In this document: piece by piece, positions 33,818 through 44,375 of the stretch
Numbering within the stretch: position 1 is the stretch's first letter
Layout: the number at the start of each line of letters is the position of its first letter
Assembly (NCBI GenBank): GCA_902702965.1
Contig: CACRXP010000038.1
Coordinates: 1,417,220 to 1,481,219 of the forward strand
Source: Spirometra erinaceieuropaei
Lineage: Eukaryota; Platyhelminthes; Cestoda; Diphyllobothriidea; Diphyllobothriidae
Direction of reading: 5' to 3'
Length of the DNA: 64,000 nucleotides
Program-made: the position numbers and the translations under genes
The notes under the pieces: model-generated
The model's database searches: none
What the model saw: only the letters and a program-made list of their open reading frames with translations
Told to the model about the DNA's origin: nothing

Positions 33818-34115
33818 GCTCATTAGCCACTGTTCCATCCTGTTCTTGCTGCCACCACACATTTGCATAATGCATCGGCCTGGTGGGACATTTGCGGAAC
33901 AACCGCACTGAAACTGACATAACCGTGCTAGGGGCCCCAGCACACACCCGTCGCGCCCGCCTCACTCGCTTTAACTGCCTGAGAACATTCCGCCATCGCA
34001 AAAGCCTATTAGGCCATAAGCGCCTCAGCGCAAATATCCGAGAAAACCGCGCTCCAGACCCCACCATCACACTTCACCCTATCTGCAGTGCAAAAGTTCT
34101 AAAATTACAACGTAG
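33818..34115 (+). pseudogene. LINE 3' end: C2H2 zinc-finger tail of the polyprotein
   Basis: Directly after the ACC tract the frame reads SCSCCHHTFA, a stop, then CIGLVGHLRNNRTETD. This is followed by GAPAHTRRARLTRFNCLRTF and SLLGHKRLSANI. The CxxC...F....GLVGHLR layout is a C2H2 finger repeated twice. From memory, tapeworm LINEs with the endonuclease seen at 1-922 end in such fingers, so this is probably the 3' tail of the same family. An internal TAA and lost Cys/His residues show decay. Confidence 0.6.
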
Positions 34116-34590
34116 GAGCAAATAAATTTTCTGAAGTGGGAGAGTGCAAAGGCAGCGTAGCGAGTGGTTGCCGCAAGTCGTCTCTTCGGGTGAGTGTGTC
34201 GGTTATTGAGGTTTTTGGGCAGCGACGCGTACGCTTTGTCCGCCTGCAGCCAAGCATTGAATGCCGCAGCGTCGATTGGTTTCGAGGCTTATCACGCTAG
34301 TGAAAAGTCGTGCGCGGTCCAAACAATGGGCTGACAGGGACTGTGGGGCAGTTAGAAAGGCGGCATGAGTGGGTGGCCGCGCAATCGATCGCGGGGACGG
34401 ACTGCCGCGCACACACACATGTACGCCCCTAGACCACATGCGAATCCCATCAACACCACGCCCTCAACCCGCGACAGTCGTAAGCATGTGATCCGCCTGG
34501 CCATCGTCGGTATTGTTAATGCAACATCACATGTCAGAACATGCACATCACATGTAAGCTGGAAACATGTATCCCCGTACCTGAAGTGAA
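34116..34590. other. Unassigned stretch
   Basis: No recognisable feature was found. Confidence 0.3.
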
Positions 34591-34593
34591 GAT

Positions 34594-34860
34594 AGGGTCG
34601 TGTGTGGCACGCGTAGACGGGTTGTCAAACCCTGCAAGCCAGCTGGTTGACAGCCGACCGGTGCATGGAAAAGAGAGGAGAAACGATGAGGTAGACAGTG
34701 GAAATCCCCACGGCACTTCAGCGAACTCCTCACTATAATAAATCAGACGATATCGAATCTGGTCCGACGCCCTAATAGTCCTGACCTTGAAGGCTGCCGA
34801 AGAATGAGGTAATTCGGTTCGTTTAATGTGGCCTTCGTGCCACTTTCTAGCGCCGTCTAT
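34594..34860 (+). repeat. Dispersed repeat R, copy R8
   Basis: GGTCGTGTGTGGCACGCGTA, CTCCTCACTATAATAAATCA and TTTAATGTGGCCTTCGTGCC are in R1 order. Further weak R similarity continues to about 35110. Confidence 0.5.
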
Positions 34861-35491
34861 GAAAGTCTGGCACATTACGCGTGACCGATCGCGTGAAGCA
34901 CTCGTATGCTGCATCTTTAGCTTTGTCAACTACGGCGTCCGAGCCCATCTCCGTTCTACGTGGTACTGTGCTGCCGTCACAGCCCGGCGTGTGAGGGAGG
35001 GGGGAGTTCGGCAGATACTGCGCAATTCTGCCTCATCATGAAGCAATGCATGCGCAAGTCACCGGCGCTGCAGCCACTTCATGGACGCATGGTGGAAGTC
35101 GTCGCTTCCGACGGTCGGGCTGTCAATCGCTATTCAATTTGCGCTTTGATTAATCAGAGGGGATTTAGTGGAAAGCACTCCAAAGGACTAGTGAGGTGTT
35201 CGCAAGGTTTGGCGGCGTCTGGGAATCATCATCGTGCCACGCCCCGGTCTCGAGATTTATGTCGTTGGAGGTGAAAGCTGGAACTGAATCATCCCTTTTA
35301 CCGTTCAGTAAATTTTCGTTTTCAAACACTCGGTTCCTTATTCTCGGCCAGCGACTCGTAATCAAACAATGCTAGGCGATAAGTTTATCAATAATTCAGG
35401 CAAAGGCGTTTCAGGGATAAATATGCTTTAAAATATTCTGCAAGAGGATGATAATTAAGGCTATTTCACCTGACCCAAATCGTGAAAAACG

Positions 35492-35571
35492 ACAGGATTC
35501 GAACTCGCGCTAGCAAGGGCGAGACTTTGCGTACAGCCAACGCTCTAACCACCAGAGCTACGTGGCCCCGA
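35492..35571 (-). tRNA. tRNA-like sequence (pseudo-tRNA or SINE head)
   Basis: On the minus strand GGGGCCACGTAGCTCTGGTG, GTTAGAGCG and GAGTTCGAATCC give a good A box and a perfect B box with D-arm pairing AGCTC/GAGC. The T-stem 3' side (CTGTC) and the acceptor 3' side do not pair, so a working tRNA is unlikely. A tRNA-derived SINE head is the better reading. Confidence 0.5.
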
Positions 35572-36335
35572 CCCCGAGCCGTGAGTTTGGCCTGCTGAAC
35601 TATGTTAATCTGCCAAAACGTTCATTTAGCACGTATTTCTAAATGTAATTCATTCTTTAGAAGACTAAAAAAATAATGCTTTTCAAAAAACAACGGAGTG
35701 TATGGACATAAACAAAACCACGAATCTGTTGGTAAACTCCACGTCTGTTCGTATACGGAAAATGGGTGTCATAAGGCAGCGACATGGTCGGATAAGAGGC
35801 CTGTTATAACAAGGAGTGTGTCCGTGCGAGCGAGAGGAGTGGGGCAGTGATTAATCGAGAGTACTATTTTCTTTAGAGTTGTGAAGCCTACTATTATAAG
35901 TGAGTTGCCTTCTTCTGCTTAGGTAGTTGGCCACAAACTGGATTTAATGTCGTAACCACACAATCTCTTCTTTGTCAGACCAAATGTTCATTACCATGCG
36001 GAGGAAAAAAGCCAATAAATCAAAATGGCGCAGAACTTTATTGTTTTTCTATTAATGGAAGCACCTTAACAAAAACGGATAAGAGATATTGAGCAACCAG
36101 AGAAATCATACAGCTAGATAAAGTCATATATTGTAAATCAGAGGTGGTGTGAATTCCGAGCCGATATAGTGAAAAAAGGGAAGATGATCTTCGGAAAATC
36201 GAGTTGTACTAGGGAATTGTCGAGCCGGCGACGCCAGCCCGTCGCCAGACGAAATGAAAACAAGGGAGAAAGATTGTCACTCCAGACCGGTTGGCGCGAC
36301 AGGACAAACAGACCATTGAGGCATTGTTTTCCCGG
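35572..36335. other. Unassigned, AT-rich
   Basis: No recognisable feature was found. Confidence 0.35.
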
Positions 36336-36339
36336 AAGA

Positions 36340-36614
36340 ATTTTGAACAAGGCGAAGGCGACGAAACATGCAGAAATTATTGTCGTCATTAAGTTTCGTG
36401 ACCTCATATTCAACTGAACTCGGTCACTGCATAGTTACCTGACCAACTTTCTATGTTTTACTTACCTATCATGTTTCATCCCTCTAGGCCTATCTCTGAT
36501 TGAGCAGCTTACCTTTAGGATAGGCAATGACCGTGTGCAGTTAAATAAGAGGTCACGTAATTTAATGACGTCAATAAATTCTGCATGCTTCGTCGCCTTT
36601 GCCTTGTTCAAAAA
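36340..36614. repeat. Inverted repeat, arms about 85 bp
   Basis: 36340-36428 is the reverse complement of 36530-36614 at about 85% identity. Both arms, read in their own direction, encode NKAKATKHAE, then I or V residues and (K/R)DL(I/L)FN. The spacer is about 100 bp. Confidence 0.65.
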
Positions 36615-36648
36615 AGACCATTGGCATGTAAGGGGGGTGACCACGGAG

Positions 36649-37145
36649 TCATAATAGGTTTCTGAGTGAGGGGGGAGGGGAGCAGAGGGGAGGCGGAACA
36701 ACTACGGCTCCCCGTGCTGGAGGGGAGGGTGGATGGTGGATCAGTGGAAATCCGGGCGGTCGTATTAGCGGTTGTTGATGTGTGATTGGGACAGGGGGCA
36801 GTAAGTCGTGAGCGTAGGCCATCGTAATGGGCGTCCAGGTCAGCAGGGCGGTTGATACTGCCTGAATTGGAGTACCAGGCCTCGAGAAATTCCCCGCTCG
36901 TTTTATGTTAGCCATGCCGACGACCTCAATGTCATCCCAACTGAATTGGTAGTCATACTCGAGTGCATAGGCACAGACGAGGGACAGGAGGTCTTGCCGA
37001 CTGATAGTTCGTGTTCATTAATACGGGTGCCCAGGCGTCGACCCATATGGCCAACATACACGCAGGAACAATCTGTGCACGGGATGCGATGAATTACGTT
37101 TGACTGTTGTTCTTTGGGGATGGGATCCTTCAGTTGAGATAGTGT
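36649..37145 (-). pseudogene. PLE GIY-YIG endonuclease remnant
   Basis: Reading leftward: LKDPIPKEQQSNVIHRIPC, TDCSCVYVGHMGRRLGTRINEHELSVG (CxxC, YVG strand, catalytic Arg, His), then frameshifted FQFRWDDIEVVGMANIK and a Pro-rich tail. The YVGxxGR strand is kept. It is cut at its 5' side by an inverted SINE starting at about 37147. Confidence 0.7.
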
Positions 37146-37146
37146 T

Positions 37147-37440
37147 ACGCGTAGAAGGGCGCTCACCAATCGTGTTACGGAACTCACTCATCCCGTTGTG
37201 CCATGGAGCTCCCTCTCGTGCCCAACCAGCAGCCGCGGAGCGTCGCGTACTATAGGCATAATACCATTATCGACAAAAGTAAGGGAAACCAGAATGACCA
37301 TTTTTGGCTTATTAGTCGTCGTCAGGCAGTCATACTCAACCCCGAAATGTGGAACACCTGGAGCTCGATCCCGCGACCTGTTGATTAGAAGCCAAACGCC
37401 CCTAACCACTGAGTCCTGTCAGTTGTGATCGACACGGGAA
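37147..37440 (-). mobile_element. tRNA-derived SINE, minus
   Basis: On the minus strand the A box is GGACTCAGTGGTTAGG, the B box is GGGATCGAGCTC, and the body GTTGAGTATGACTGCCTGAC is followed by the downstream half. It is inserted at the 5' side of the PLE remnant. Confidence 0.65.
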
Positions 37441-37788
37441 CTGAAGGCATTAATGACAATCACTTTGTGAACCTTCAGCAGTCCCTTGAAACGCTGGCTG
37501 GCTTGGATGACCCTGGTTCGTTCAGTAGGAACCCGTGGCTGGGTGGGACAGCGTTAACGAAGGGAAAAGACACGCACACCGGATACCTTCATTTAGTTTA
37601 GTCCGCCGATCGAAGCCGATACGAGGATGGGCCTGATAAATCGAGCATAACTTCGGGAGCCATGGATGAAAGCGGAGTGTCAGGTATTGCGGAGCAACCA
37701 ACACCTGTACTAGGCACATAGGACGACGGAGCAGCATGGCAGTTAACTGAACACCTCATAAGCAACGCCGCCGAACCTTGCGGTGTCA
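37441..37788. other. Unassigned stretch
   Basis: No recognisable feature was found. Confidence 0.3.
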
Positions 37789-37825
37789 GCAAGGCTGGTC
37801 GAGTAACGGAACAGTTTGTTTATCT

Positions 37826-37867
37826 GTCTGAGTTTTAGACCTCCTGTAGGAGTCTATCGTCAGAGAT
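37826..37867 (-). ncRNA. Degenerate hammerhead-like motif
   Basis: TCT, CTGACGA, AGACTCCT-ac-AGGAGGTCT and AAAACTC-AGA. Stem II is intact, but the invariant GAAA is AAAA and the stem III/cleavage segment is shortened. It is probably inactive. Confidence 0.5.
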
Positions 37868-38711
37868 ACAAGCAACAACAGAACAGGCGACAGTTATAGG
37901 GAGTGCTTGCCAATGAACGATCAGTGGCACAGCCGCGAAGGTCACCGCTCTGTATGCCGGCGCCAAATCCACGCATGGGTTGACGGAGTTCTCATCCGAG
38001 GCGCAGGTTTCAATCAGTTCTCGGCTTGTCCTGTTTCCGGCGTCGGCGCTTGTCTTGGTAGCTGCGAAGTTAATCTAGTGACCGTTTCGTAGGCATGGGC
38101 GACCGCATGCGGTAATTCGTCATCCCGTGGCACAGCCAGTTTATGTTTGGGTATGCGCTAGTCGTGCATGCGCTCAGTCTAACCTCTGTGATTGCAAGGA
38201 CAGTTTGGGCAAGGGATATAATACATTACGCCTGACTGCCTCCTCGCCGTTAATCTGACTTCGACCTTTACGACATTTCTGCGCACAGTCGCTTTGGGCT
38301 TGGGAGCAATTCCAACACCTAGTCCAACAACAAAACGATCGGTCGCCTTCGAAACGTCCCAAAAGTATGACAGAGCATGCCACACTGTCGACAGTGTTCC
38401 CAGTAGGGTCCTCGGGATGAAAGCACGTATGCAGCGACTTATAAACGCCTTCAGATAGCTGTCCCGACTCAATTTGTCACGGAGGTATAAGGCCTCGCGT
38501 GCTTATGCTTCCGGATTGCTGAGATGAGCCTGAATCCGTTTGAGGAGCATTCTGCCACAACGTAATTTGTGAGTCATCGAATGGTTGCTGTAATAATTAA
38601 GAGGTTGCGCCGTGTTCGTTGCCTGCCTGTAAACCGTCGTGTCTAATTCGTCGTTCGGACTTCGCCTGACGACCACATCATGTCCCTTTCCATTCCCCTT
38701 CGGGAATTGTA

Positions 38712-38746
38712 TATCCGAGACTCCTGCAAACGTTCGTAAGCTCAGA
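38712..38746 (+). ncRNA. Degenerate hammerhead-like motif (opposite strand)
   Basis: ATATCCGAGACTCCTGCA followed by GTTCGTAAGCTCAGAC aligns with the CUGACGA/GAAAGCUC family but has lost most of the first core segment. It is inactive. Confidence 0.4.
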
Positions 38747-38829
38747 CAACTACTAGTTCCGATGTTCGACCAGCGTTGTTCTTCTTTATTCCTACAGACA
38801 TCTTGAACCTCGAACATTCGCCTCCATTT

Positions 38830-39685
38830 ATAATAAATGCGTGGTTATACGCTGGGAAAGGAGATTTCGACGTTACAGTAAAATATTAGCATCTGGCGTC
38901 CGCCATTTCTAAATTTTGTCGCTGACAAAGACGTAAACGGATGTGACGTAGAGGTGTTTGCTTGGAACAGGGAACAGAACTAACAACGGCTCGTGTTTCT
39001 ATTGGTTAGTGGTGTCTTAAGCCTTAATTTATTTGAACTACTTGGCAGCTCAACGAATGTTCTACCTCGTCGTTTTCTCGGTACTGACCAGAAGTGAGGT
39101 TTATCTTTCGAAAAAATCCTATCTCGTACCACTTGCTGTTCTTACTCTTCAATATGTGCGCGCATCTACACCAGAAATGTCCCTTCCACCAAAGTCATCT
39201 GACCCTGACAATATTCTTTTTTCGTGGGTGCGTTTCGGCAAGTTAATCCAAAGGAAACTCGAACAAGTAGCCAGTTAGAGTTTGCTGCATTACGTATGTG
39301 TATATTTTTCATTTTCGCTCTGTGAATACCATGTTCGTTTGGCAGAAAGCAAATAAATGCGTCACATAAAGGATGCGGCAGTTGCAAACATATTTATGGC
39401 ATTTCGGCTAGTATTCCGACTTAATTCTTATAATCTAATGAGCCGCCTGCCTAAGTCATTCCATAGCAGGTATTCGGTCGTTATCGCGGTCTAGAAGGCC
39501 GGCGAGTGAGGCAACAGCACAGTCCTACTCAGGCCTCAGGGTTCGGCAAGAATGGTTCCTTCCTGGTGTGACCCTTACGGAAACCTTCGTTACGTAGGGC
39601 AAGGGATGCCGCCAAAATAAGGCCAAGTATGAGCGTGGTTGGAGATCAGACCGCGCGTAGCCCGCACACTTGGATTGTCAATCAC
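38830..39685. other. Unassigned stretch
   Basis: No recognisable feature was found. Confidence 0.3.
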
Positions 39686-39739
39686 TGGATCCGCGCGAAC
39701 TCTAGGTCGCCTCGGTTTTGTATACCGATCGAAAGGCGC

Positions 39740-40195
39740 GAATGTGGGAAGAGAGACCGACTACCGCAAATACAGAATTTGTGCACTGTGTTGCTTTTCT
39801 CCAACGAGGTACGTCGAGGTCTCAACAGTTGCAAACCTCCCCCTACGATAGAACCACGGAGAAGCCGTCTGTCCAATTACCTCTTCAGGATCCCACGTTA
39901 ACGAGCCTTCCGATTGGACGACTGGAGGAGTGCTGTCTCGGCTGGCCTAACTAAGAATATGATTGGTCGTTGAAATCAGTAGAGGCCGGGTAAACGTCAC
40001 GTAAGCAACTAAGATGGCGCAGTCGGATATGTCGGCAGACGTGACCTTGGCTGTCAAGCGCGATGCATGCTCTGCAAGATATGCCCACACCCAGGAAAAC
40101 TTGCAAATCATGCATTCACGGTGGGTAGCGCAGACAGAGGCCACGTTCGAATTTTTATTAGTCTACATTCAAGTATGTTAAGTGACAAAGAGAAG
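39740..40195 (-). repeat. Unknown repeat U, copy 1
   Basis: This is the reverse complement of 42480-42935, with about 75-80% identity by eye over 450 bp, including CTAATAAAAATTCGAACGTG and GTTAGGCCAGCCGAGACAGC. Family unknown; no clear protein. Confidence 0.65.
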
Positions 40196-40199
40196 ACAA

Positions 40200-40815
40200 A
40201 TGAATAAACCCGTGATATTTAGCTAAATAAGATTTCAAATCTCATTGACGGCACGGAAGCGGGAACGATAATGGTGGGATGGCTTCTGAGGATAGATGCA
40301 GAATTTTAAAGTCGGCCAGCCTGCCGTTAAATTGCCTTTCCGAAATCAGTGCCCATCGCATTCATTGAAAACATCTCCAATATAGGCCTGCAGTCTACAT
40401 TTTTGGCTTGGCTCTGGACTGCAGTGGTTTAGAATCAAATTAATCGTACTCTCCCCAATGGCCCCACTAAGAGCGACCTTTGGCTTACTATAAGGTTCAG
40501 GTACATTAAGACGAAGAATTATTCCTGCAGTGAGAACTCCGAATAAACGCAGAAAAGGTAAGTAGGATTTACTGAAGGGTAATTAGGACAAACATGCATA
40601 ACGGCAAATCAGTTCTTCCAGAGACGTACACAGGGTGTTGAGAAGCACTCTTTCGTTTGATTCTCCTAGTCATGAAAAGCACAACCGGCAAATCCTTTAT
40701 CAACATACGAAAGTGATCAGTAGCCTTCGAGGTTTATTCTGATGGTTTGCCTTTTATAATTTCCGTTTTTGCAAGAAGTCTATGGAAAGTTAAGAAATCT
40801 TGAAGAAGGAGACAA
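40200..40815. other. Unassigned, AT-rich
   Basis: No recognisable feature was found. Confidence 0.35.
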
Positions 40816-40840
40816 GATCGCTGGGCCAAGAGCTTTATTA

Positions 40841-40882
40841 GCCTAACGTTTCAGATTCTTGCTCGAATCCATCATCAGAGAC
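40841..40882 (-). ncRNA. Hammerhead ribozyme C
   Basis: GTCT, CTGATGA, stem II GGATTC-gagcaa-GAATCT, GAAAC-GTT, AGGC. Stem I pairs with one G-U, stem II with one G-U at its base. The core is complete, with triplet GUU. It lies downstream of the PLE coding remnant on the same strand. Confidence 0.65.
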
Positions 40883-41179
40883 AACAGCAGATACAGGTGA
40901 TTCACGCACAAGTGGCTGCAGTATTTATAGGATGCAGTCGCCATGCTACCGCAAACCTATGAACATTCACCGCTCCACCTTCATCCGGGATCCTTGCACA
41001 TGGTGTGCTAATTGTTTGATGGCCGACATTCGCGTCGTTAACTGCTACAAATTTATCACGTGCGTTGGATGTTGGTGTGATGATTGCTCGACCATCTGAC
41101 GCACCGACCCTGGTGTTGGGACAAGTGTTCACATGTGCGCTCCCCGCGTGGTTAATTCCTCCGCCTAGGCGAAGTCTCA

Positions 41180-41351
41180 GCACAGAGTATGGAAGGGAAA
41201 GTTCATTGCACTTGTTAACTGACTTGGGGCCAATAAACCATGATTCAAGTAGCTCCCGGCTCGCACGGTTGTCACCTCTTGCGAGAATTTCGGCCTCGTC
41301 GAATTTGAATGTGTGGCCGGATCTCGTCGAATGAGCCGCGACTTGAATCAC
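41180..41351 (-). pseudogene. PLE GIY-YIG C-terminal domain, between two hammerheads
   Basis: MIQVAAHSTRSGHTFKFDEA, EILARGDNRASRELLESWFI and GPKSVNKCNELSLPYSVLRL are the last third of a PLE GIY-YIG nuclease, with the conserved Glu in the RELLESW helix. The N-terminal two thirds (GIY and YIG strands) are absent, so the copy is 5'-truncated. The open frame continues without similarity to 40902. Hammerheads face outward on both sides (40841-40882 minus, 41366-41407 plus). Confidence 0.75.
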
Positions 41352-41365
41352 CCGTATCTGTTGTT

Positions 41366-41407
41366 GTCTCTGATGATGGATTCGAGCAGGAATCCGAAAC
41401 GTCAGAC
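41366..41407 (+). ncRNA. Hammerhead ribozyme B
   Basis: Stem I is GTCT/AGAC, core CTGATGA, stem II GGATTC-gagcag-GAATCC (perfect), then GAAAC-GTC. Every conserved base is present and both stems pair fully. Stem III is only the self-complementary ACGU. Confidence 0.75.
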
Positions 41408-41459
41408 TAATAAAGCTCTTGTCCCAGCGATTGTGTCTCCTTCTTCAAGACTACTTCCT

Positions 41460-42120
41460 GGGACTCGTCTCTTCACTTCTGTTGGCAGTTGAGAAATCGT
41501 CAGTCATATATGCTCACTATAAACTTGAATGTCTCCAACCACTGTTAGGTATCGGGTTGCCGTGCTACAGTTCTTAAAAAAGCTTCACACACCTACAGTA
41601 TATGAAGATAAGGGGGTGTTGCGGACAGCCATCATGGCCAGTCTGGCATCATTCATCAGGGCCCCGTTGCGTCAAGGTCACTCACCTTCGCTGCGAGCGG
41701 TTCCAGGCGTGCTGACCTACAGCCACTCCACCGACTTCAACTCGGACGCACGTGCGCCCACGAAGTCGCAGATGGCCTAGGGTCACTTGAACGTACCACG
41801 ACCCGCAACCAGCAACATGCGCGACTGGGACACCACTCCTCGGCAAATACAACACGCATGCAGACTGGAGACCACTGGAACTTGGCAAGTGGGCCCACAA
41901 AAGCAGCGGCCACCACTGTCCCGGCGATTCTCGACTATGACTAGACGCAGTCAATATAAGACCTGGCTTCGCCAGCGGCCACTGCCACCTGAGAGGACAA
42001 CAGAGTGTTCAGTACACAATGAATCCCTCATTCTGGTGCCTTCTGTCGATTTGGGATTTGACCTGATGATTGTAGCTCACAGAGTACACACTCCCACCCC
42101 CTTAGTCGCTGCGGCGTACC
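41460..42120. other. Unassigned stretch
   Basis: PLE tail sequence (CTTGTCCCAGCGATTGTGTC through GGGACTCGTCTCTTCACTTC) runs to about 41485. The rest, including a 125-codon plus frame 41787-42164, has no recognised domain. Confidence 0.35.
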
Positions 42121-42124
42121 GGCA

Positions 42125-42415
42125 AAGAAAAGAGAGACTGGAATGGCCATTTCTGGCTTATTAGCCGTCGTCAGCCAGTCATACCCAATCCCGAAATGTG
42201 CAACACCTGGGGCTCAATACCACGACCTGTTAGTTAGAAGTCCAACGTCTTTAACCACTGGAATAAGGGCTCGTTGTCCTGTCGGTTGCGATCGGAAATA
42301 TACAATATATATATATATATATATATATAGTATGACGGACGAGCGCTCACTGATCAGGTTACGGGACGTGCTCGTTCCGTTCTGCCTTGGGGCTCATACC
42401 AGAACCCTCACAGGT
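42125..42415 (-). mobile_element. tRNA-derived SINE, minus, with AT microsatellite
   Basis: It contains GACTGGAATGGCCATTTCTG, CAGTCATACCCAATCCCGAA and the inverted tRNA head. (AT)n occupies 42305-42329 exactly where other copies read TATACAATGGTGGAGG. Confidence 0.7.
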
Positions 42416-42479
42416 AGGCACTTCCGTGTCGACGGGGAAGTTGGAAATCTGGTTAATTAAATGTCGCGTGCTTATTCAT

Positions 42480-42935
42480 TTGTCTTGTTTTTTTCCGTCT
42501 GGTGTATTCTAATGTAGGCTAATAAAAATTCGAACGTGACCCCTGTATACGCTACCCACTACGAATGAAGGATTCGCAATATTTCCTGGGTGGGAAAACA
42601 TCTTGCAGGCCATGCGTCGCGCTTCTCAGCCAAGGCCACGTTTGCCGACGCATCCGACTGCGCCATCTCAGTTGCCTACGTGACTTTTACCCCGCTTCGG
42701 ATGGTTTCAGGGACCAATCATCTTCTTAGTTAGGCCAACCGAGACAGCATTCCCCCAGCCATCCAATCGGAGGACGTGCTAACGTGGGATCCTGAAGAAG
42801 TAATTCGACAGACGGCTTCTGCGTGGTTCTATCGCCGGGGGGGGGGGGGTTTGCAACTGTTGAGATCTGATCATACTCCTACGACAAAGAGAAACACAGA
42901 GCGCAAGTTGGGTGGTTTTTGGCGAGGGAGTCCAT
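42480..42935 (+). repeat. Unknown repeat U, copy 2
   Basis: This is the inverted partner of 39740-40195. It contains a poly-G run (about 42837-42850) where copy 1 has GTAGGGGGAGG. Confidence 0.65.
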
Positions 42936-43039
42936 CGTTCCCTTACGATGGGAGCGCAGTTATGTTCACCGCCTTCCGAAGGCAATTAAAGTAGGGGCGA
43001 CATAGTTTGGGCAAGGACACAGTAGATGACAAGATCACA

Positions 43040-44028
43040 CAGTAAGTGGGCTTACTCATGAAATGTTCACCGAGATTCCGGGATGCATTTACCTTCGAAA
43101 AGATTACTTAAGTACAGTTGTAAAACTAATCATCATGCAGCGTAATTCTATAATAATTCATTTACCTCAGGATGCCGAGTTTCGAACGAACTTCTTCTAG
43201 GCTGCATGCGAAAACTATACTCTGCAACGAAGGACTACTTAAGTAGCATGAATTTTCTCAATGATTTTCGGTGCCCTTAAATATTCAATTATATTTCATG
43301 GAAAACATGCATAAAATGTTAATTGTCCTGCTCATTCGGTAGAAAATGACGTCGTCTTTAAATTTTATGCTTGAAGGAAGGGTATAACTCGGTTTTCAAA
43401 GTCTTCCATTTCACGAATAATTTTGAACCCCGACCTACCGTTATACTTGTGTTCATGGTCTCCAAACTACAAGTCGTATATTTTTCGCATATGGAAATCC
43501 ATACAATTCTCTACGGTATTAAGAGGGGACCGTATGAAGTTTATAAAATTTGGCAATGGATTTGAGCCATAATGTTAACTTTACAAGCCACATTGGTAAA
43601 TGCAGAGACATGACGTTTTATGGACGACTATTTCAAAGTATTAAAAAATTGCATAATTAGACAATTTTAAAACCGAATTATACCCTCTCTTGCAGCATAA
43701 AATTGGAAGAAGACGTCATTGTCTACTGAATGAACAAAAAATGCATACATTTATGCATGTTTTCCATGAAATATTAGAGAATTTTTGAAGTCGTAAAAAA
43801 TAAACGCGAAAAATACATGCCACTTAAGTAGTCATTTTTTTACTAAGTATGGTTTTTGCATGCAGCCGAGGGGAAGTTCATTCGAAAGCCGGCATCCGGA
43901 GGTAACTGAATTATTATAGAATTGCGCTGCATGGTGATTAGTTTTACGACACTACTCAAGTAATCTTTTCGAAGCGAAAATTCATTTCGGAATCTCGGTT
44001 AACATTTCATGATAGCGCACCTACTATA
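43040..44028 (+). mobile_element. Foldback element P6
   Basis: The left end is CAGTAAGTGGGCTTACTCAT and the right end is GCGCACCTACTATA, with arms of roughly 380 bp. The reading AAGACGTCATTGTCTACTGA near 43710 mirrors TCGGTAGAAAATGACGTCGT near 43336. No ORF. It belongs to subfamily B. Confidence 0.75.
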
Positions 44029-44029
44029 A

Positions 44030-44375
44030 TATCTCGTCTGCTCATGTAGAATTAGATCTGGTCTCCAACGCTCCATGTATCAGGCTTTATTGGTTTGGTG
44101 CAGAGAATTTTAGATTCCTAAGTGGTATTGTCGTGTAGGCCACACTAGGAATGGGCCATTGTTATCTTACCTGAGACCTGAATAGGGCTGTGTTATTATC
44201 TCACTTGGCAGCCTTCTAAGCCGAGACTGACAGCGGGTTGTGACAGGTTTACTCGCCTCTGATTTATCGCATTGTAAAATGCGCTGAATTATCATGAGGA
44301 TGGATTCCACGGTGTTGGTCTCGCTCTCGCTCTCACTCTCCCATGCACCAACGCGTTGCATGGCGAGTGTCACGC
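44030..44375. other. Unassigned stretch
   Basis: No recognisable feature was found. Confidence 0.3.

Larger units (their letters stand above)
37790..38817 (-). pseudogene. Penelope-like element, RT end to GIY-YIG, broken
   Basis: From about 38660 leftward: SPNDELDTTVYRQATNTAQP, LNYYSNHSMTHKLRCGRML (RT C-terminus), linker YLKAFISRC and VSKATDRFVVGLGVGIAPKPKAT, then SGVMYYIPCPNCPCNHRG (GIY strand and CxxC). Stops and frameshifts follow. Degenerate hammerhead-like sequences lie at both ends in opposite orientation (37826-37867 minus, 38712-38746 plus), the inverted-terminal arrangement also seen at 40.8 and 53.1 kb. Confidence 0.7.

Noticed and set aside
33657..34070. Minus-strand Val- or Trp-rich frames
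   Set aside because: Artefact of the (ACC)n tract; the supported frame is the plus-strand zinc-finger remnant.
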